NCBI GenBank assembly: GCA_047975325.1 | Contig: JBKEDF010000026.1 | Location: 1-64,000, forward strand | Source: JBKEDF01 sp047975325 | GTDB taxonomy: Bacteria > Pseudomonadota > Alphaproteobacteria > Rhodobacterales > Rhodobacteraceae | DNA length: 64,000 nt | Direction of reading: 5' to 3' | Shown: positions 17,378-26,179 of the stretch, in pieces | How the letters are laid out: every line of letters begins with the position of its first letter | How positions within the stretch are numbered: the first letter of the stretch is position 1 | The notes under the pieces: generated by a model | The model's input: only the letters and a program-made list of their open reading frames with translations | What the model was told of the DNA's origin: nothing | Database searches by the model: none | Made by a program: the position numbers and the translations under genes

Positions 17378-18567
17378 CAGTTGGTTCCTCCCGTATTTTG
17401 TTGTTGCTGTGGCGGTCGCGGTGCCAGTTCATTGAGCGGCAGATAGGGAACAACCCCCTGCCCCGCCTGTTCACCCGCAACCCCGTCAAGGATCACCTTG
17501 TTGACAGAACCCAGAACCCGTTCCATCGTTTCCAGATACATCCGGCGGCGCGTCACATCAGGGGCTTTCACATATTCCTCATAAACCGACAGGAAGCGGC
17601 TTGCCTCACCTTCGGCATTATTGACCACCTGGGCGCGATAGGCTTCCGATTCTTCCAGAAGGCGCGCCGATTCCCCGCGCGCGGCAGCGGTGACACGGTT
17701 GGCATAGGCATCAGCCTCCTTTTCCAACCGATCGCGTTCCTGCTGGGCGGCCTGCACTTCGCGGAAGCTGTCGATCACCTCACGCGGCGGGTCAGCCTTG
17801 TCGAAGTTGACACGGACGATATTCACCCCTGCCTCATAGCTATCGAGCGTCTCCTGCACCGCAGCGCGCAGATCCGACGCAATCACGCCACGATCCCGGT
17901 TGAGCACGGGCGCCAGTTCGGATCGTGCGATGATATCGCGCATCGCCGATTCAGATACGGCCCGGACCGTTTCTGCCGGATCGGCAAGGTTGAACAGATA
18001 GGCCCCGGGATCCGAGATATTCCAGACCACCTGAAATTCGATATCGACGATATTCTGGTCCCGGGTCAACATCAGCCCACTATCCATTTCACCGCCTCGT
18101 CCGGTGCCGATATCGGTCTGGCGTTCGCCGGTCACCTGCACGATTTCCGCCGTAACGATCGGCCAGGGGGCAAAGTTCAGACCCGGATTGCCAACCTGCG
18201 AAAATTCCCCAAGGAGCAATTCAACCGACCGTTCTTCGGGCCGCACCGTATAAAAGGAACTGTAGGCCCAAAGCCCGGCAGCCACCAGGGCCGCCAACAA
18301 AATCCCCTGTTTGGTAAAGAGCGGCCCCGCACCACGCCCCCGGCCCGGGCCGCCACTGCCGTTGGAACCGCGGCCACCACGCCCGCCCATCAGCACGCGA
18401 AGCTGCTCCTGTCCTTTTTTCACGATCTCGTCAATTTCGGGAATAGGTGTGCCCTGCCCCTCATTGCCGGGTTTGCGTCCCGGATCAGGCCGTTTGTCCC
18501 CTTCCCGGTTGTCATCGCCGCGGTTCCCGCCGCCGCCTCCGCCCCAGGGGCCGCCATTTCCTGCCAT
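17377..18567 (-). CDS. hflK: FtsH protease modulator HflK
   Basis: Partner of HflC, 396 aa. The N-terminus is a Gly/Arg-rich low-complexity cytoplasmic segment (about residues 1-88), followed by one transmembrane helix (ILLAALVAAGLWAYSSF, about 88-104), YTVRPEERSVELLLG and the SPFH domain, a coiled helical region and a Pro/Gln-rich tail. GAGGAA precedes the ATG. First gene of hflK-hflC-degP, an order common in alphaproteobacteria. Confidence 0.95.
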   Translation of the reverse strand: MAGNGGPWGGGGGGNRGDDNREGDKRPDPGRKPGNEGQGTPIPEIDEIVKKGQEQLRVLMGGRGGRGSNGSGGPGRGRGAGPLFTKQGILLAALVAAGLWAYSSFYTVRPEERSVELLLGEFSQVGNPGLNFAPWPIVTAEIVQVTGERQTDIGTGRGGEMDSGLMLTRDQNIVDIEFQVVWNISDPGAYLFNLADPAETVRAVSESAMRDIIARSELAPVLNRDRGVIASDLRAAVQETLDSYEAGVNIVRVNFDKADPPREVIDSFREVQAAQQERDRLEKEADAYANRVTAAARGESARLLEESEAYRAQVVNNAEGEASRFLSVYEEYVKAPDVTRRRMYLETMERVLGSVNKVILDGVAGEQAGQGVVPYLPLNELAPRPPQQQQNTGGTN

Positions 18568-18628
18568 CTATCCGTTCCTCTTGTCTCTGTTCGTTCTAAC
18601 TGGTCATGACCAGCCGAAAATCAACCCA

Positions 18629-19990
18629 TTATCCGATACGGCGCACCGGATTACGCATGGTGACCAGTTCCTCCGCCATGGTCGGATGCACAGCCATCGT
18701 ACGGTCGAAATCTTCCTTGGTCGCCCCCATGGTCACGGCGATTGCCGCAAGCTGAATCATCTCCCCGGCATTTTCCGCGATGATATGACAGCCAAGAACC
18801 TTCCGCGTCTCGGCACAGACGATCAGTTTCATCATAGCCCGCTCCGCCCGTCCGGCAAATTGGGTCCGCATCGGTCGGAAGGCCGCAACATAGATTTCCA
18901 CCGGCCCTTTTTCGCTGGCAGCCTCCTCGGTCAAACCGATGGAACCCAGTTCCGGCCGCGTAAAGACAGCCGAAGCAACAAGGTCATGATCGACCTGGCG
19001 GGGCGTGCCCCCAAAGACGGTATCAGCAAAGGCATGCCCCTCCCGGATCGCTACCGGGGTCAGGTTCACACGATCCGTCACATCCCCCACCGCGAAGATC
19101 GAAGGAATGGCAGTCTGGCTGAAACCATCCACCGGGATTGCCCCCCGGCGACCAAATGTCAGGCCCAGATCCTCCAGTCCCAACCCGGTGCTGTTCGGGA
19201 TCCGACCGGTTGCATAAAGTACCGCATCAAAGACCTCCTCGCTGCCATCGCTGGCCGTCACATGCAGACCGGCCCCTGTCCTTTCGATGGCCATGACGTC
19301 GGCTCCGGTGCGCAGCACGACCCCATGATCACAGATCGCCGTGGCAACATGGCCCCGTGCCTCTTCGTCGAAGCCCCGCAGGATCTGCGCGCCCCGGTAA
19401 TATTGCGTCACCTCCGCGCCCAGACCCTTGAGGATGCAGGCAAATTCGCACGCGATGTAACCACCTCCCACAACCAGGATCCGTTCCGGCAGCGCATCGA
19501 GCAGAAAGACATCATTCGAATCTATTGCCAGATCCGCGCCCGGGATATCGGGCCTGAAGGGCTGCCCGCCCGTCGCAACAAGGATATGCTTGGCGCTGAT
19601 CGTCTTTCCATCGGCAAGCCGCACGGTATGGGCATCGGCCAGCACGGCGCGGCTGTCAAAGACCTGCACCCCCGCACTGATCAATCCGCTGCGATAGGCC
19701 TGCTCCAACCGTGCCAGTTCGGCATCAAGCCCTGCGCGAAACCGCCCCCAGTCAAAGCTGCCTATCCCTGCATCCCAGCCATAGGACCGGGCATCCGCCA
19801 CCAGATCGGGATAACCGGAGGCAAAGACCATCAGTTTCTTGGGGACGCAGCCACGGATGACGCAGGTCCCGCCCATGCGGTATTCCTCCGCCAGCGCCAC
19901 CTTCGCACCATGTGTGCCCGCCGCAATCCGCGCCGCACGCACCCCGCCGGAGCCCCCGCCAATTACAAAAAGGTCGTAGTCGAACGCCAA
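18629..19990 (-). CDS. gor: Glutathione-disulfide reductase
   Basis: FAD- and NADPH-dependent reductase keeping glutathione reduced. The FAD motif GGGSGGVRAARIA starts near residue 11, the redox disulfide is GGTCVIRGCVPKK, the second nucleotide motif is GGGYIACEF followed by Arg residues suiting NADPH (YRGAQILRGF), and the C-terminal active-site His is in HPTMAEE. Translation appears to start at TTG 19990: an in-frame stop, which is also the rpiA stop, lies one codon upstream, GGAGG is correctly placed, and no in-frame ATG precedes the FAD motif. Confidence 0.94.
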   Translation of the reverse strand: MAFDYDLFVIGGGSGGVRAARIAAGTHGAKVALAEEYRMGGTCVIRGCVPKKLMVFASGYPDLVADARSYGWDAGIGSFDWGRFRAGLDAELARLEQAYRSGLISAGVQVFDSRAVLADAHTVRLADGKTISAKHILVATGGQPFRPDIPGADLAIDSNDVFLLDALPERILVVGGGYIACEFACILKGLGAEVTQYYRGAQILRGFDEEARGHVATAICDHGVVLRTGADVMAIERTGAGLHVTASDGSEEVFDAVLYATGRIPNSTGLGLEDLGLTFGRRGAIPVDGFSQTAIPSIFAVGDVTDRVNLTPVAIREGHAFADTVFGGTPRQVDHDLVASAVFTRPELGSIGLTEEAASEKGPVEIYVAAFRPMRTQFAGRAERAMMKLIVCAETRKVLGCHIIAENAGEMIQLAAIAVTMGATKEDFDRTMAVHPTMAEELVTMRNPVRRIG

Positions 19991-19993
19991 GCC

Positions 19994-20782
19994 TCATTCC
20001 TCCAGATCGGCAAAAATATTGTCACGCCGTTCAAACCCGATCTGGCTGACCTCCTCGGTCCCGGCATTGATATCGCGCAGCCGCACCTTGCCATCTTCCT
20101 GCCCGACGATCACCACATCGCAGATATCGATGAAAAGCCCGTTTTCCACCACGCCCGCGATCTGGTTCAGCACCAGCGCCAGCTTGCGCGGATTGCCGAT
20201 TTCCCGCAGATGCAGATCAAGGATGAAATTCGCCTCATCCGTCACCAGCGGCGCATCACCATTCATCCGCAGGCTCACCTCGCGGTTCTTGACTTCCAGC
20301 GATACCAGCATCTCCTCGATCAGCACCTTCGTGGTCTGCCAGCCAAAGGGGATCACCTCCACCGGCAAGGGAAAGGCACCAAGCTGATCCACCTCCTTGG
20401 CCGCATCCGCGATCACCACCATCCGGTCCGAAGCCGTGGCAACGATCTTTTCCTGCAGGAGCGCGGCCCCTCCACCCTTGATCAGATTGAACTCCGCATC
20501 GAATTCATCGGCACCATCGATGGTCAGATCCAGCCATTTCGCATCATCGAGCGAAGTGATCGGAACCCCCAGTTTCCGTGCCAGATCTGCCGTACGGGTT
20601 GAGGTCGGCACACCCGTGACGCGCAGCCCCTCTTCCTTGATCCGCTTGGCTAGGCAACGGACCATCCACGCCGCGGTGGAACCGGTACCAAGACCGACCT
20701 TCATGTGATCTTCGATCAGGCCGACCGCCCGCTTCGCTGCCGCGAACTTGGCCTTGTCGGTCGGGGAAAGGTCTGCGGACAT
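19994..20782 (-). CDS. rpiA: Ribose-5-phosphate isomerase A
   Basis: Interconverts ribose 5-phosphate and ribulose 5-phosphate in the pentose phosphate pathway. Motifs GLGTGSTAAWMV, DGADEFD and KGGGAALLQEKIVA are present, with FPLPVEVIPFGW later. At 262 aa it is about 35 residues longer than E. coli RpiA, through a C-terminal extension after the core. GGAGG precedes the ATG. The gor gene follows in the same frame after TGA-GGC, so co-transcription with NADPH-using gor makes metabolic sense. Confidence 0.94.
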   Translation of the reverse strand: MSADLSPTDKAKFAAAKRAVGLIEDHMKVGLGTGSTAAWMVRCLAKRIKEEGLRVTGVPTSTRTADLARKLGVPITSLDDAKWLDLTIDGADEFDAEFNLIKGGGAALLQEKIVATASDRMVVIADAAKEVDQLGAFPLPVEVIPFGWQTTKVLIEEMLVSLEVKNREVSLRMNGDAPLVTDEANFILDLHLREIGNPRKLALVLNQIAGVVENGLFIDICDVVIVGQEDGKVRLRDINAGTEEVSQIGFERRDNIFADLEE

Positions 20783-20949
20783 CTCGGGCCTCCGGTTCGA
20801 AAGACCCCCCGTTTATAGGCAAGCTCCCGGCGACGTGCGAGGCCCAAATTGCCCTGCGGCAGCACATTGCGGCCTGCCACGTCCGGCTACAGCCCAAAAG
20901 GAAAGGCCGGATGCAGCCCGGAACCGGCCGGCGGGTTGTCCGCGGCAGC

Positions 20950-20984
20950 GCCGCCCGAGGGGGTTCGATACCCCCGAGGGCGGC
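20950..20984. promoter_or_regulatory. Strong hairpin with tandem G-A mismatch in the rpiA/alr divergent gap
   Basis: GCCGCCC (20950-20956) pairs with GGGCGGC (20978-20984), and GGGGG (20959-20963) pairs with CCCCC (20971-20975). Between them the GA/GA residues would form a tandem sheared G-A motif, and the loop is TTCGATA. The tip resembles a tRNA T-arm, but no matching acceptor strand exists upstream, so I do not call a tRNA. The rest of the 272-bp gap shows nothing definite. Confidence 0.5.
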
Positions 20985-21054
20985 CACCCCGCCGTGATCC
21001 TTCCGACCGGCATTTCCCCCTTGACCTTCCGCGCGGCGCTGTCATACCGCAGCC

Positions 21055-22104
21055 ATGGCTACCGCGACCCTTTCCATCGATCTTGATGCAATCAGCGCCA
21101 ACTGGCGCGCGCTCGACCGGATGAGCGCCCCCGACACGCAAACCGGCGCCGTCGTGAAGGCCGATGGCTACGGGCTGGGCGTGGATCGCGTCGCCCGCAC
21201 GCTCGCACGGGCCGGGGCGCGACGCTTCTTCGTTGCCGTGGCCGAAGAAGGGGCAGCCCTGCGCCAGGCCCTGGGACCCGGACCGCAGATCAACGTCTTT
21301 TCAGGGCATATGACGGGCGATACCGAGATGATCCAGGATCTCGATCTTACCCCCATGCTCAATTCCATCGATCAGGTCACCCGGCATTTCGAGGCCCTTC
21401 CGGGCCATCCTTTCGGGTTGCAACTCGATACCGGCATGAACCGTCTCGGCATGGAAGCCTCCGAATGGGAGGCCGTCGCGCCAGTGGTGCTGGAGGCGGG
21501 GCCGGAACTGATCATGAGCCACCTTGCCTGCGCGGATGAACCCGATCACCCGATGAACTCTACGCAACTGGCCGCGTTTCTGGCCATGACCGATGGCTGC
21601 GGGGCGCCGCGTTCCTTTGCCGCGACGGGGGGGATCCTGCTTGGCCCCGATTATCATTTCGACCTGACACGCCCCGGGATCGGACTTTATGGCGGGATGC
21701 CTTTCGAGGAAGCACATCGCGTCATCTCCCTCGCGCTGCCGGTGATACAGGCGCGGGAATTGTCGATCGGCGAGGCTGTCGGTTACGGCTGTTCATGGGA
21801 GGCCGAAGAACCCGCCCTGATTGCAACCGTTTCGGGCGGCTATGCCGATGGGCTGATCCGCGCACTATCCAATTGCGCCGTCCTGTGGGCCGGGGAAACC
21901 CCCTGTCCCCTGATCGGCCGCGTTTCGATGGACCTTATCACCGTCGATATCACCCATCTGGGCGAAATCCCGCGCATGCTCGATATCCTCGGGCCGCACC
22001 AGACAGTCGATGACCTTGCAGATGCCGCCGACACCATAGGCTATGAGATCCTCACATCGCTCGGCCCGCGCTATCATCGCCGTTACATCGAAGGCAGGGG
22101 GTAG
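21055..22104 (+). CDS. alr: Alanine racemase
   Basis: PLP enzyme producing D-alanine for peptidoglycan. PLP lysine is Lys35 in VVKADGYGLG and the second catalytic base is the Tyr in GYGCSWEAE near residue 244. Length 349 aa is slightly short but complete. The ribosome site is weak. It begins a plus-strand run alr, PqiA-like gene, radA, cvpA, purF and an SDR with short gaps. Confidence 0.95.
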   Translation: MATATLSIDLDAISANWRALDRMSAPDTQTGAVVKADGYGLGVDRVARTLARAGARRFFVAVAEEGAALRQALGPGPQINVFSGHMTGDTEMIQDLDLTPMLNSIDQVTRHFEALPGHPFGLQLDTGMNRLGMEASEWEAVAPVVLEAGPELIMSHLACADEPDHPMNSTQLAAFLAMTDGCGAPRSFAATGGILLGPDYHFDLTRPGIGLYGGMPFEEAHRVISLALPVIQARELSIGEAVGYGCSWEAEEPALIATVSGGYADGLIRALSNCAVLWAGETPCPLIGRVSMDLITVDITHLGEIPRMLDILGPHQTVDDLADAADTIGYEILTSLGPRYHRRYIEGRG

Positions 22105-22144
22105 TCCCTCCTGCTTCCTGCCTGGAAGAAAGTACGGAAAAGTC

Positions 22145-22600
22145 ATGCAGCGTCTCCTCATCTTCGCCAATCTCGCGCTCCTGGTGTTTTTTCCCATTGC
22201 CTGGACCTTGCCGCTGATGCGGGCGGGGCTGGCCCTGCCCTTCCTGGGGCCAAAGGAAATCTCGATCCTGTCGGGGATTGCCGCCCTTTGGGAAACGGAA
22301 AAGGTTCTGGCATTGCTGGTTGCACTTTTCGCACTCTTTGCCCCCTATGCGAAAACCCTGGTCCTGGCGCTTTATCAGATCGGACGGCTGCCTGAACGGG
22401 CCCTGCCGCTTTTGCATTTCATGGGGAAGCTTTCGATGGCCGATATCTTCCTGATTGCAATCTATATTGTTGTCGCAAAGGGCGTGGCGCTGACCCGGGT
22501 CGAAACCGCACCGGGCTTTTACCTTTTCACCCTCTGCGTCGTCGCCTCACTGGGTCTTTCGCTGGCAAGCCGCCCCCTTGCGCCTGCCCGCATGGCATAG
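22145..22600 (+). CDS. Paraquat-inducible protein A-like membrane protein
   Basis: Small integral membrane protein of 151 aa with four predicted helices; the FMGKLSMADIFLIA segment in the middle matches the PqiA family motif (WSMLEVFLL-type). PqiA proteins are inner-membrane partners of MCE lipid-transport systems, but no MCE gene is adjacent here and this copy is a single half-domain without the cysteine motifs of full PqiA. The ATG at 22145 was chosen because coding character begins there. Function uncertain. Confidence 0.75.
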   Translation: MQRLLIFANLALLVFFPIAWTLPLMRAGLALPFLGPKEISILSGIAALWETEKVLALLVALFALFAPYAKTLVLALYQIGRLPERALPLLHFMGKLSMADIFLIAIYIVVAKGVALTRVETAPGFYLFTLCVVASLGLSLASRPLAPARMA

Positions 22601-22611
22601 CATCAAGGGTC

Positions 22612-23979
22612 ATGGCGAAATCCTCCCCCGTCTTTTCCTGTTCCGCCTGTGGAGCCAGCCATTCCAAATGGGCCGGGCGCTGCGATGCCTGTGGCGCCTG
22701 GAACACCATTGCCGAAGAAGCGCCGCTTTCAAGCGGGCCCAAGGCAATCCGGGGCAAGGGTCGCAGCATTGCCCTGACGGATCTGGCCACCACCGGCACC
22801 CCGCCCCCCCGCGCAGCTTCCGGACTGGAGGAATTCGACCGGGTTCTGGGCGGCGGCCTTGTGCCCGCTTCGGCCATTCTGGTGGGGGGCGATCCCGGTA
22901 TCGGAAAATCCACCCTGCTTTTGCAGGCCACGGCACAATTCGCCCGCAACGGTTTGAAATCCATCTATATCTCGGGGGAGGAGGCAACCGCCCAGGTTCA
23001 GATGCGCGCGCAGCGGCTTGGACTTGGGGATGCCCGGGTGGCCCTTGGCGCCGAAACGAACCTGCGCGATATCCTGACCACACTCGATACCGAACGTCCC
23101 GATCTTGCGGTCATCGATTCGATCCAGACCATGTGGCTCGACACGGTGGAAAGCGCACCGGGTTCGGTATCGCAGGTCCGCGCGGCAGCGCATGAGCTGG
23201 TCAATTTCGCCAAGCGCCGCAATGTTGCCGTGGTACTGGTGGGCCATGTCACCAAGGAAGGGCAAATCGCAGGCCCCCGCGTGGTGGAACACATGGTCGA
23301 TACCGTCCTTTATTTCGAAGGCGAACGCGGCCATCACTTCCGTATCCTGCGCGCGGTCAAGAACCGATACGGCCCGGCAGCGGAAATCGGGGTTTTCGAA
23401 ATGACGGGCGACGGGTTGGCGCAGGTCACCAACCCGTCGGCACTTTTCCTTTCGGATCGTGACAAGCCCGCCCCGGGCGCTGCGGTCTTTGCCGGGATCG
23501 AAGGAACACGCCCGGTTCTGACGGAAATCCAGGCGCTTGTCGCCCCTTCGCCGCTCGGCACCCCCCGCCGTACGGTGGTTGGCCTTGATTCGGGGCGGCT
23601 TTCGACAATCCTTGCGGTGCTTGAGGCGCGTTGCGGCATTCCCTTCACGGGGCTTGATGTATTCCTGAACGTGGCCGGCGGAATGCGCGTTTCCGAACCC
23701 GCCGCCGATCTGGCCGTGGCCGCCGCCCTTTTGAGCGCGCGGGAGGATGTTTCCCTCCCCCCCGATCTGGTCCTGTTCGGCGAAATCAGCCTTTCCGGGG
23801 CCTTGCGGCCCGTTGCACAAACCGAAAACAGGTTGAAAGAGGCGCTGAAACTTGGTTTTTCACAGGCAATCGCGCCAAGCAGGTCGAAACTGGCCGGACT
23901 GGATGGTATGAGGCTGCAGCAGATGCCGGATCTGACCGCCTTTGTCGGAGAAATCTTCGGGGCCGGTCAGACCCCTTGA
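22612..23979 (+). CDS. radA: DNA repair protein RadA
   Basis: RecA-like helicase that promotes branch migration in recombination. N-terminal zinc finger CSACG...CDACG (residues about 10-28), Walker A GGDPGIGKST, the RadA-specific KNR-Y-G motif (family consensus KNRFG, here Tyr replaces Phe) and a C-terminal Lon-like domain with the VAGGMRVSEPAADLAVA block. Length 455 aa is typical. It follows the PqiA-like gene by 11 bases. Confidence 0.96.
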   Translation: MAKSSPVFSCSACGASHSKWAGRCDACGAWNTIAEEAPLSSGPKAIRGKGRSIALTDLATTGTPPPRAASGLEEFDRVLGGGLVPASAILVGGDPGIGKSTLLLQATAQFARNGLKSIYISGEEATAQVQMRAQRLGLGDARVALGAETNLRDILTTLDTERPDLAVIDSIQTMWLDTVESAPGSVSQVRAAAHELVNFAKRRNVAVVLVGHVTKEGQIAGPRVVEHMVDTVLYFEGERGHHFRILRAVKNRYGPAAEIGVFEMTGDGLAQVTNPSALFLSDRDKPAPGAAVFAGIEGTRPVLTEIQALVAPSPLGTPRRTVVGLDSGRLSTILAVLEARCGIPFTGLDVFLNVAGGMRVSEPAADLAVAAALLSAREDVSLPPDLVLFGEISLSGALRPVAQTENRLKEALKLGFSQAIAPSRSKLAGLDGMRLQQMPDLTAFVGEIFGAGQTP

Positions 23980-23991
23980 GAGGAGCAGGAA

Positions 23992-24561
23992 ATGGAAGGC
24001 TTTACCCTTGTGGATGGTGTGGTGGCGGTTGTCATCGTGCTTTCGGCAATCCTTGCCTATTCGCGCGGGCTGGTGCGGGAAAGTCTGGCCATTGCCGGTT
24101 GGATCGGGGCGGCAGTGCTCGCCTATGTTTTCGCGGCACAGGTCCAACCGCTGGTCAAGGAAATCCCCGTGGTCGGCGATATGCTGCGCGACAGTTGCGA
24201 ACTGTCCGTCATCGCCTCTTTCGCCCTGGTTTTCGCCATCGGGCTGGTGCTGGCCGCACTTTTCACACCACTTTTGTCAACGGCGGTGCAACGGTCGGTC
24301 CTGGGTGGGCTGGATCAGGGATTGGGGTTCCTGTTCGGTGTGGTGCGCGGGGTTCTTCTGGTGGCGGTGGCCTTTATCGTCTATGATCGTGCCGTGGCAG
24401 CCAACACCATAGAAATGGTTGATAATTCGCGCTCCGCCCGGGTTTTTGCCTCGCTTCAAGGCGGCATTGATGAAAACATTCCCTCCGATGCGCCGGGCTG
24501 GATCGTGGAACGTTATGAATCACTGACCAATGTCTGCCAGGCCCCGGCCGAAACAAACTGA
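23992..24561 (+). CDS. cvpA: CvpA family membrane protein
   Basis: Inner-membrane protein of 189 aa with four predicted helices (about 8-25, 32-48, 66-88, 103-123), named for a colicin V secretion phenotype; its molecular role is still unclear. The usual N-terminal VDGVVAVVIVLSAILAYSRGLVRE block is present. It lies immediately upstream of purF, the classical cvpA-purF pairing also seen in E. coli. Confidence 0.9.
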   Translation: MEGFTLVDGVVAVVIVLSAILAYSRGLVRESLAIAGWIGAAVLAYVFAAQVQPLVKEIPVVGDMLRDSCELSVIASFALVFAIGLVLAALFTPLLSTAVQRSVLGGLDQGLGFLFGVVRGVLLVAVAFIVYDRAVAANTIEMVDNSRSARVFASLQGGIDENIPSDAPGWIVERYESLTNVCQAPAETN

Positions 24562-24583
24562 CTTTTCCATCACGGCGTGACAT

Positions 24584-24599
24584 CTGTGTGACGACACAG
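24584..24599. promoter_or_regulatory. Palindrome in the cvpA-purF gap
   Basis: CTGTGT (24584-24589) and ACACAG (24594-24599) flank GACG in the 79-bp space before purF. It could be an operator for purine control or a weak transcript hairpin. It does not match the E. coli PurR operator, so the assignment is open. Confidence 0.3.
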
Positions 24600-24640
24600 T
24601 AAACCGGGGGCGCACGCCGCCAACGGATTCGGACCTTGCC

Positions 24641-26101
24641 ATGCGCCCCTTCCTCTCGCACCCGTTCGACGATGATAAATTGCAGGAGGAATGCGGGGTT
24701 TTCGGGGTAACCGGCGTTGCCGATGCGGCAAATTTCGTGGCCCTGGGCATGCATGCACTGCAACATCGCGGGCAGGAGGCGGGCGGTATCGTCACCCATG
24801 ATGCCGATCAGGGTTTCAATTCCGCCCATCGCTTTGGCTATGTGCGCGACAATTTCACCCGATCCGATGTAATGGCCACCCTGCCCGGCCCGATCGGGAT
24901 CGGCCATGTGCGCTATTCCACTACCGGCTCGAAAGGCGCCACTGCAATTCGCGATGTGCAGCCTTTCTTTGGTGAATTTTCGATGGGCGGATGCGCTATT
25001 GCCCATAACGGCAATATCACCAACGCCGCGCAGCTTCGCCGCGAATTGATCGAACGTGGTTCCATCTTTCAATCCTCATCGGACAGTGAATGCATCATCC
25101 ATCTGATGGCGCGTTCGATTCAGCGCAATATCTCCGAACGGCTGAAGGATGCGCTGCGCCGGGTGGAAGGGGCTTTTTCCGTTATCGCAATGACCCGGAC
25201 CAAGCTGATCGGAGTGCGTGATCCCCTGGGCGTGCGCCCGCTGGTTCTGGGCAAGATCGGCGATGGCTGGGCACTTTCCTCGGAAACCTGCGGGCTCGAT
25301 ATCATCGGCGCGGAATTCGTGCGGGAAATTGAACCGGGGGAAATGGTAGTCATCGATGGAAAGGGCATCCACAGCACACAGCCCTTCGGGCCACAGCCTT
25401 CACGCTTCTGCATCTTCGAACATGTCTATTTTTCGCGCCCCGATTCCATATTGGGCGGGCGTTCCGTCTATGAAACACGCCGCCAGATCGGGGTGGAACT
25501 GGCCAAGGAAAACCCGGTGGAGGCCGATCTCGTCTGCCCCGTTCCCGATAGCGGCACCCCTGCGGCAATCGGCTATAGCCAGCAATCGGGTATTCCCTAT
25601 GCGATGGGCATCGTCCGCAACCAGTATATGGGGCGGACCTTCATCGAGCCGACAGAACAGATCCGCAACATGGGTGTGCGGCTGAAGCTTAATGTCAACC
25701 GGGCCCTGATCCGGGGCAAACGGGTCGTTCTGGTGGATGATTCCGTGGTACGGGGGACGACTTCCCGCAAGATCAAGGATATGATCATCGATGCCGGCGC
25801 GCAGGAGGTGCATTTTCGCATCGCATCACCGCCAACGGCCTGGCCCTGCTTTTACGGCGTGGACACGCCGGAACGCAGCAAGCTGCTTGCCGCGCGCATG
25901 TCGGAAGAGGAGATGCGCGACTGGATCGGCGTCGACAGCCTGAAATTCGTTTCACTGGATGGGCTTTACCGGGCGGCGGGTGAGGCGAAGGGCCGCGATC
26001 CGAAGGCGCCGCGCTATTGCGATGCCTGTTTCTCCGGCGAATACCCCGTCATCCCCTCCGATATGGTCGAGCGTGGATTTGAATTGAAGGCCGCCGAATA
26101 A
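24641..26101 (+). CDS. purF: Amidophosphoribosyltransferase
   Basis: First committed step of purine synthesis: PRPP plus glutamine to phosphoribosylamine. A 17-residue propeptide precedes the nucleophile Cys18 (LQEECGVFG), so N-terminal processing is expected. The glutaminase domain contains HRGQEAGG and GHVRYSTTG; the phosphoribosyltransferase domain has the PRPP loop VVLVDDSVVRGTTS. Length 486 aa fits the family. Preceded by cvpA. Confidence 0.97.
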   Translation: MRPFLSHPFDDDKLQEECGVFGVTGVADAANFVALGMHALQHRGQEAGGIVTHDADQGFNSAHRFGYVRDNFTRSDVMATLPGPIGIGHVRYSTTGSKGATAIRDVQPFFGEFSMGGCAIAHNGNITNAAQLRRELIERGSIFQSSSDSECIIHLMARSIQRNISERLKDALRRVEGAFSVIAMTRTKLIGVRDPLGVRPLVLGKIGDGWALSSETCGLDIIGAEFVREIEPGEMVVIDGKGIHSTQPFGPQPSRFCIFEHVYFSRPDSILGGRSVYETRRQIGVELAKENPVEADLVCPVPDSGTPAAIGYSQQSGIPYAMGIVRNQYMGRTFIEPTEQIRNMGVRLKLNVNRALIRGKRVVLVDDSVVRGTTSRKIKDMIIDAGAQEVHFRIASPPTAWPCFYGVDTPERSKLLAARMSEEEMRDWIGVDSLKFVSLDGLYRAAGEAKGRDPKAPRYCDACFSGEYPVIPSDMVERGFELKAAE

Positions 26102-26179
26102 CCCATTCATATAATTTACCAATTTCCTGGGTCCACAATGGCTTTGACTGCAGCGATCCAGCATCCGGAAGGCCCTGCC

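Noticed and set aside
18311..20602. 763-codon plus-strand open frame
   Set aside because: It is antisense to hflK, gor and rpiA, all clearly recognised; its translation has no protein-like domain and reflects high GC.
20950..20990. tRNA gene suggested by a TTCGATA loop with GGGGG/CCCCC stem and a GGCCA 3' flank
   Set aside because: No complementary 5' acceptor strand, D-arm or anticodon arm in the 100 bases upstream; the sequence is better explained as one long hairpin.
22729..23820. 363-codon minus-strand open frame
   Set aside because: Antisense to radA; no domain visible.
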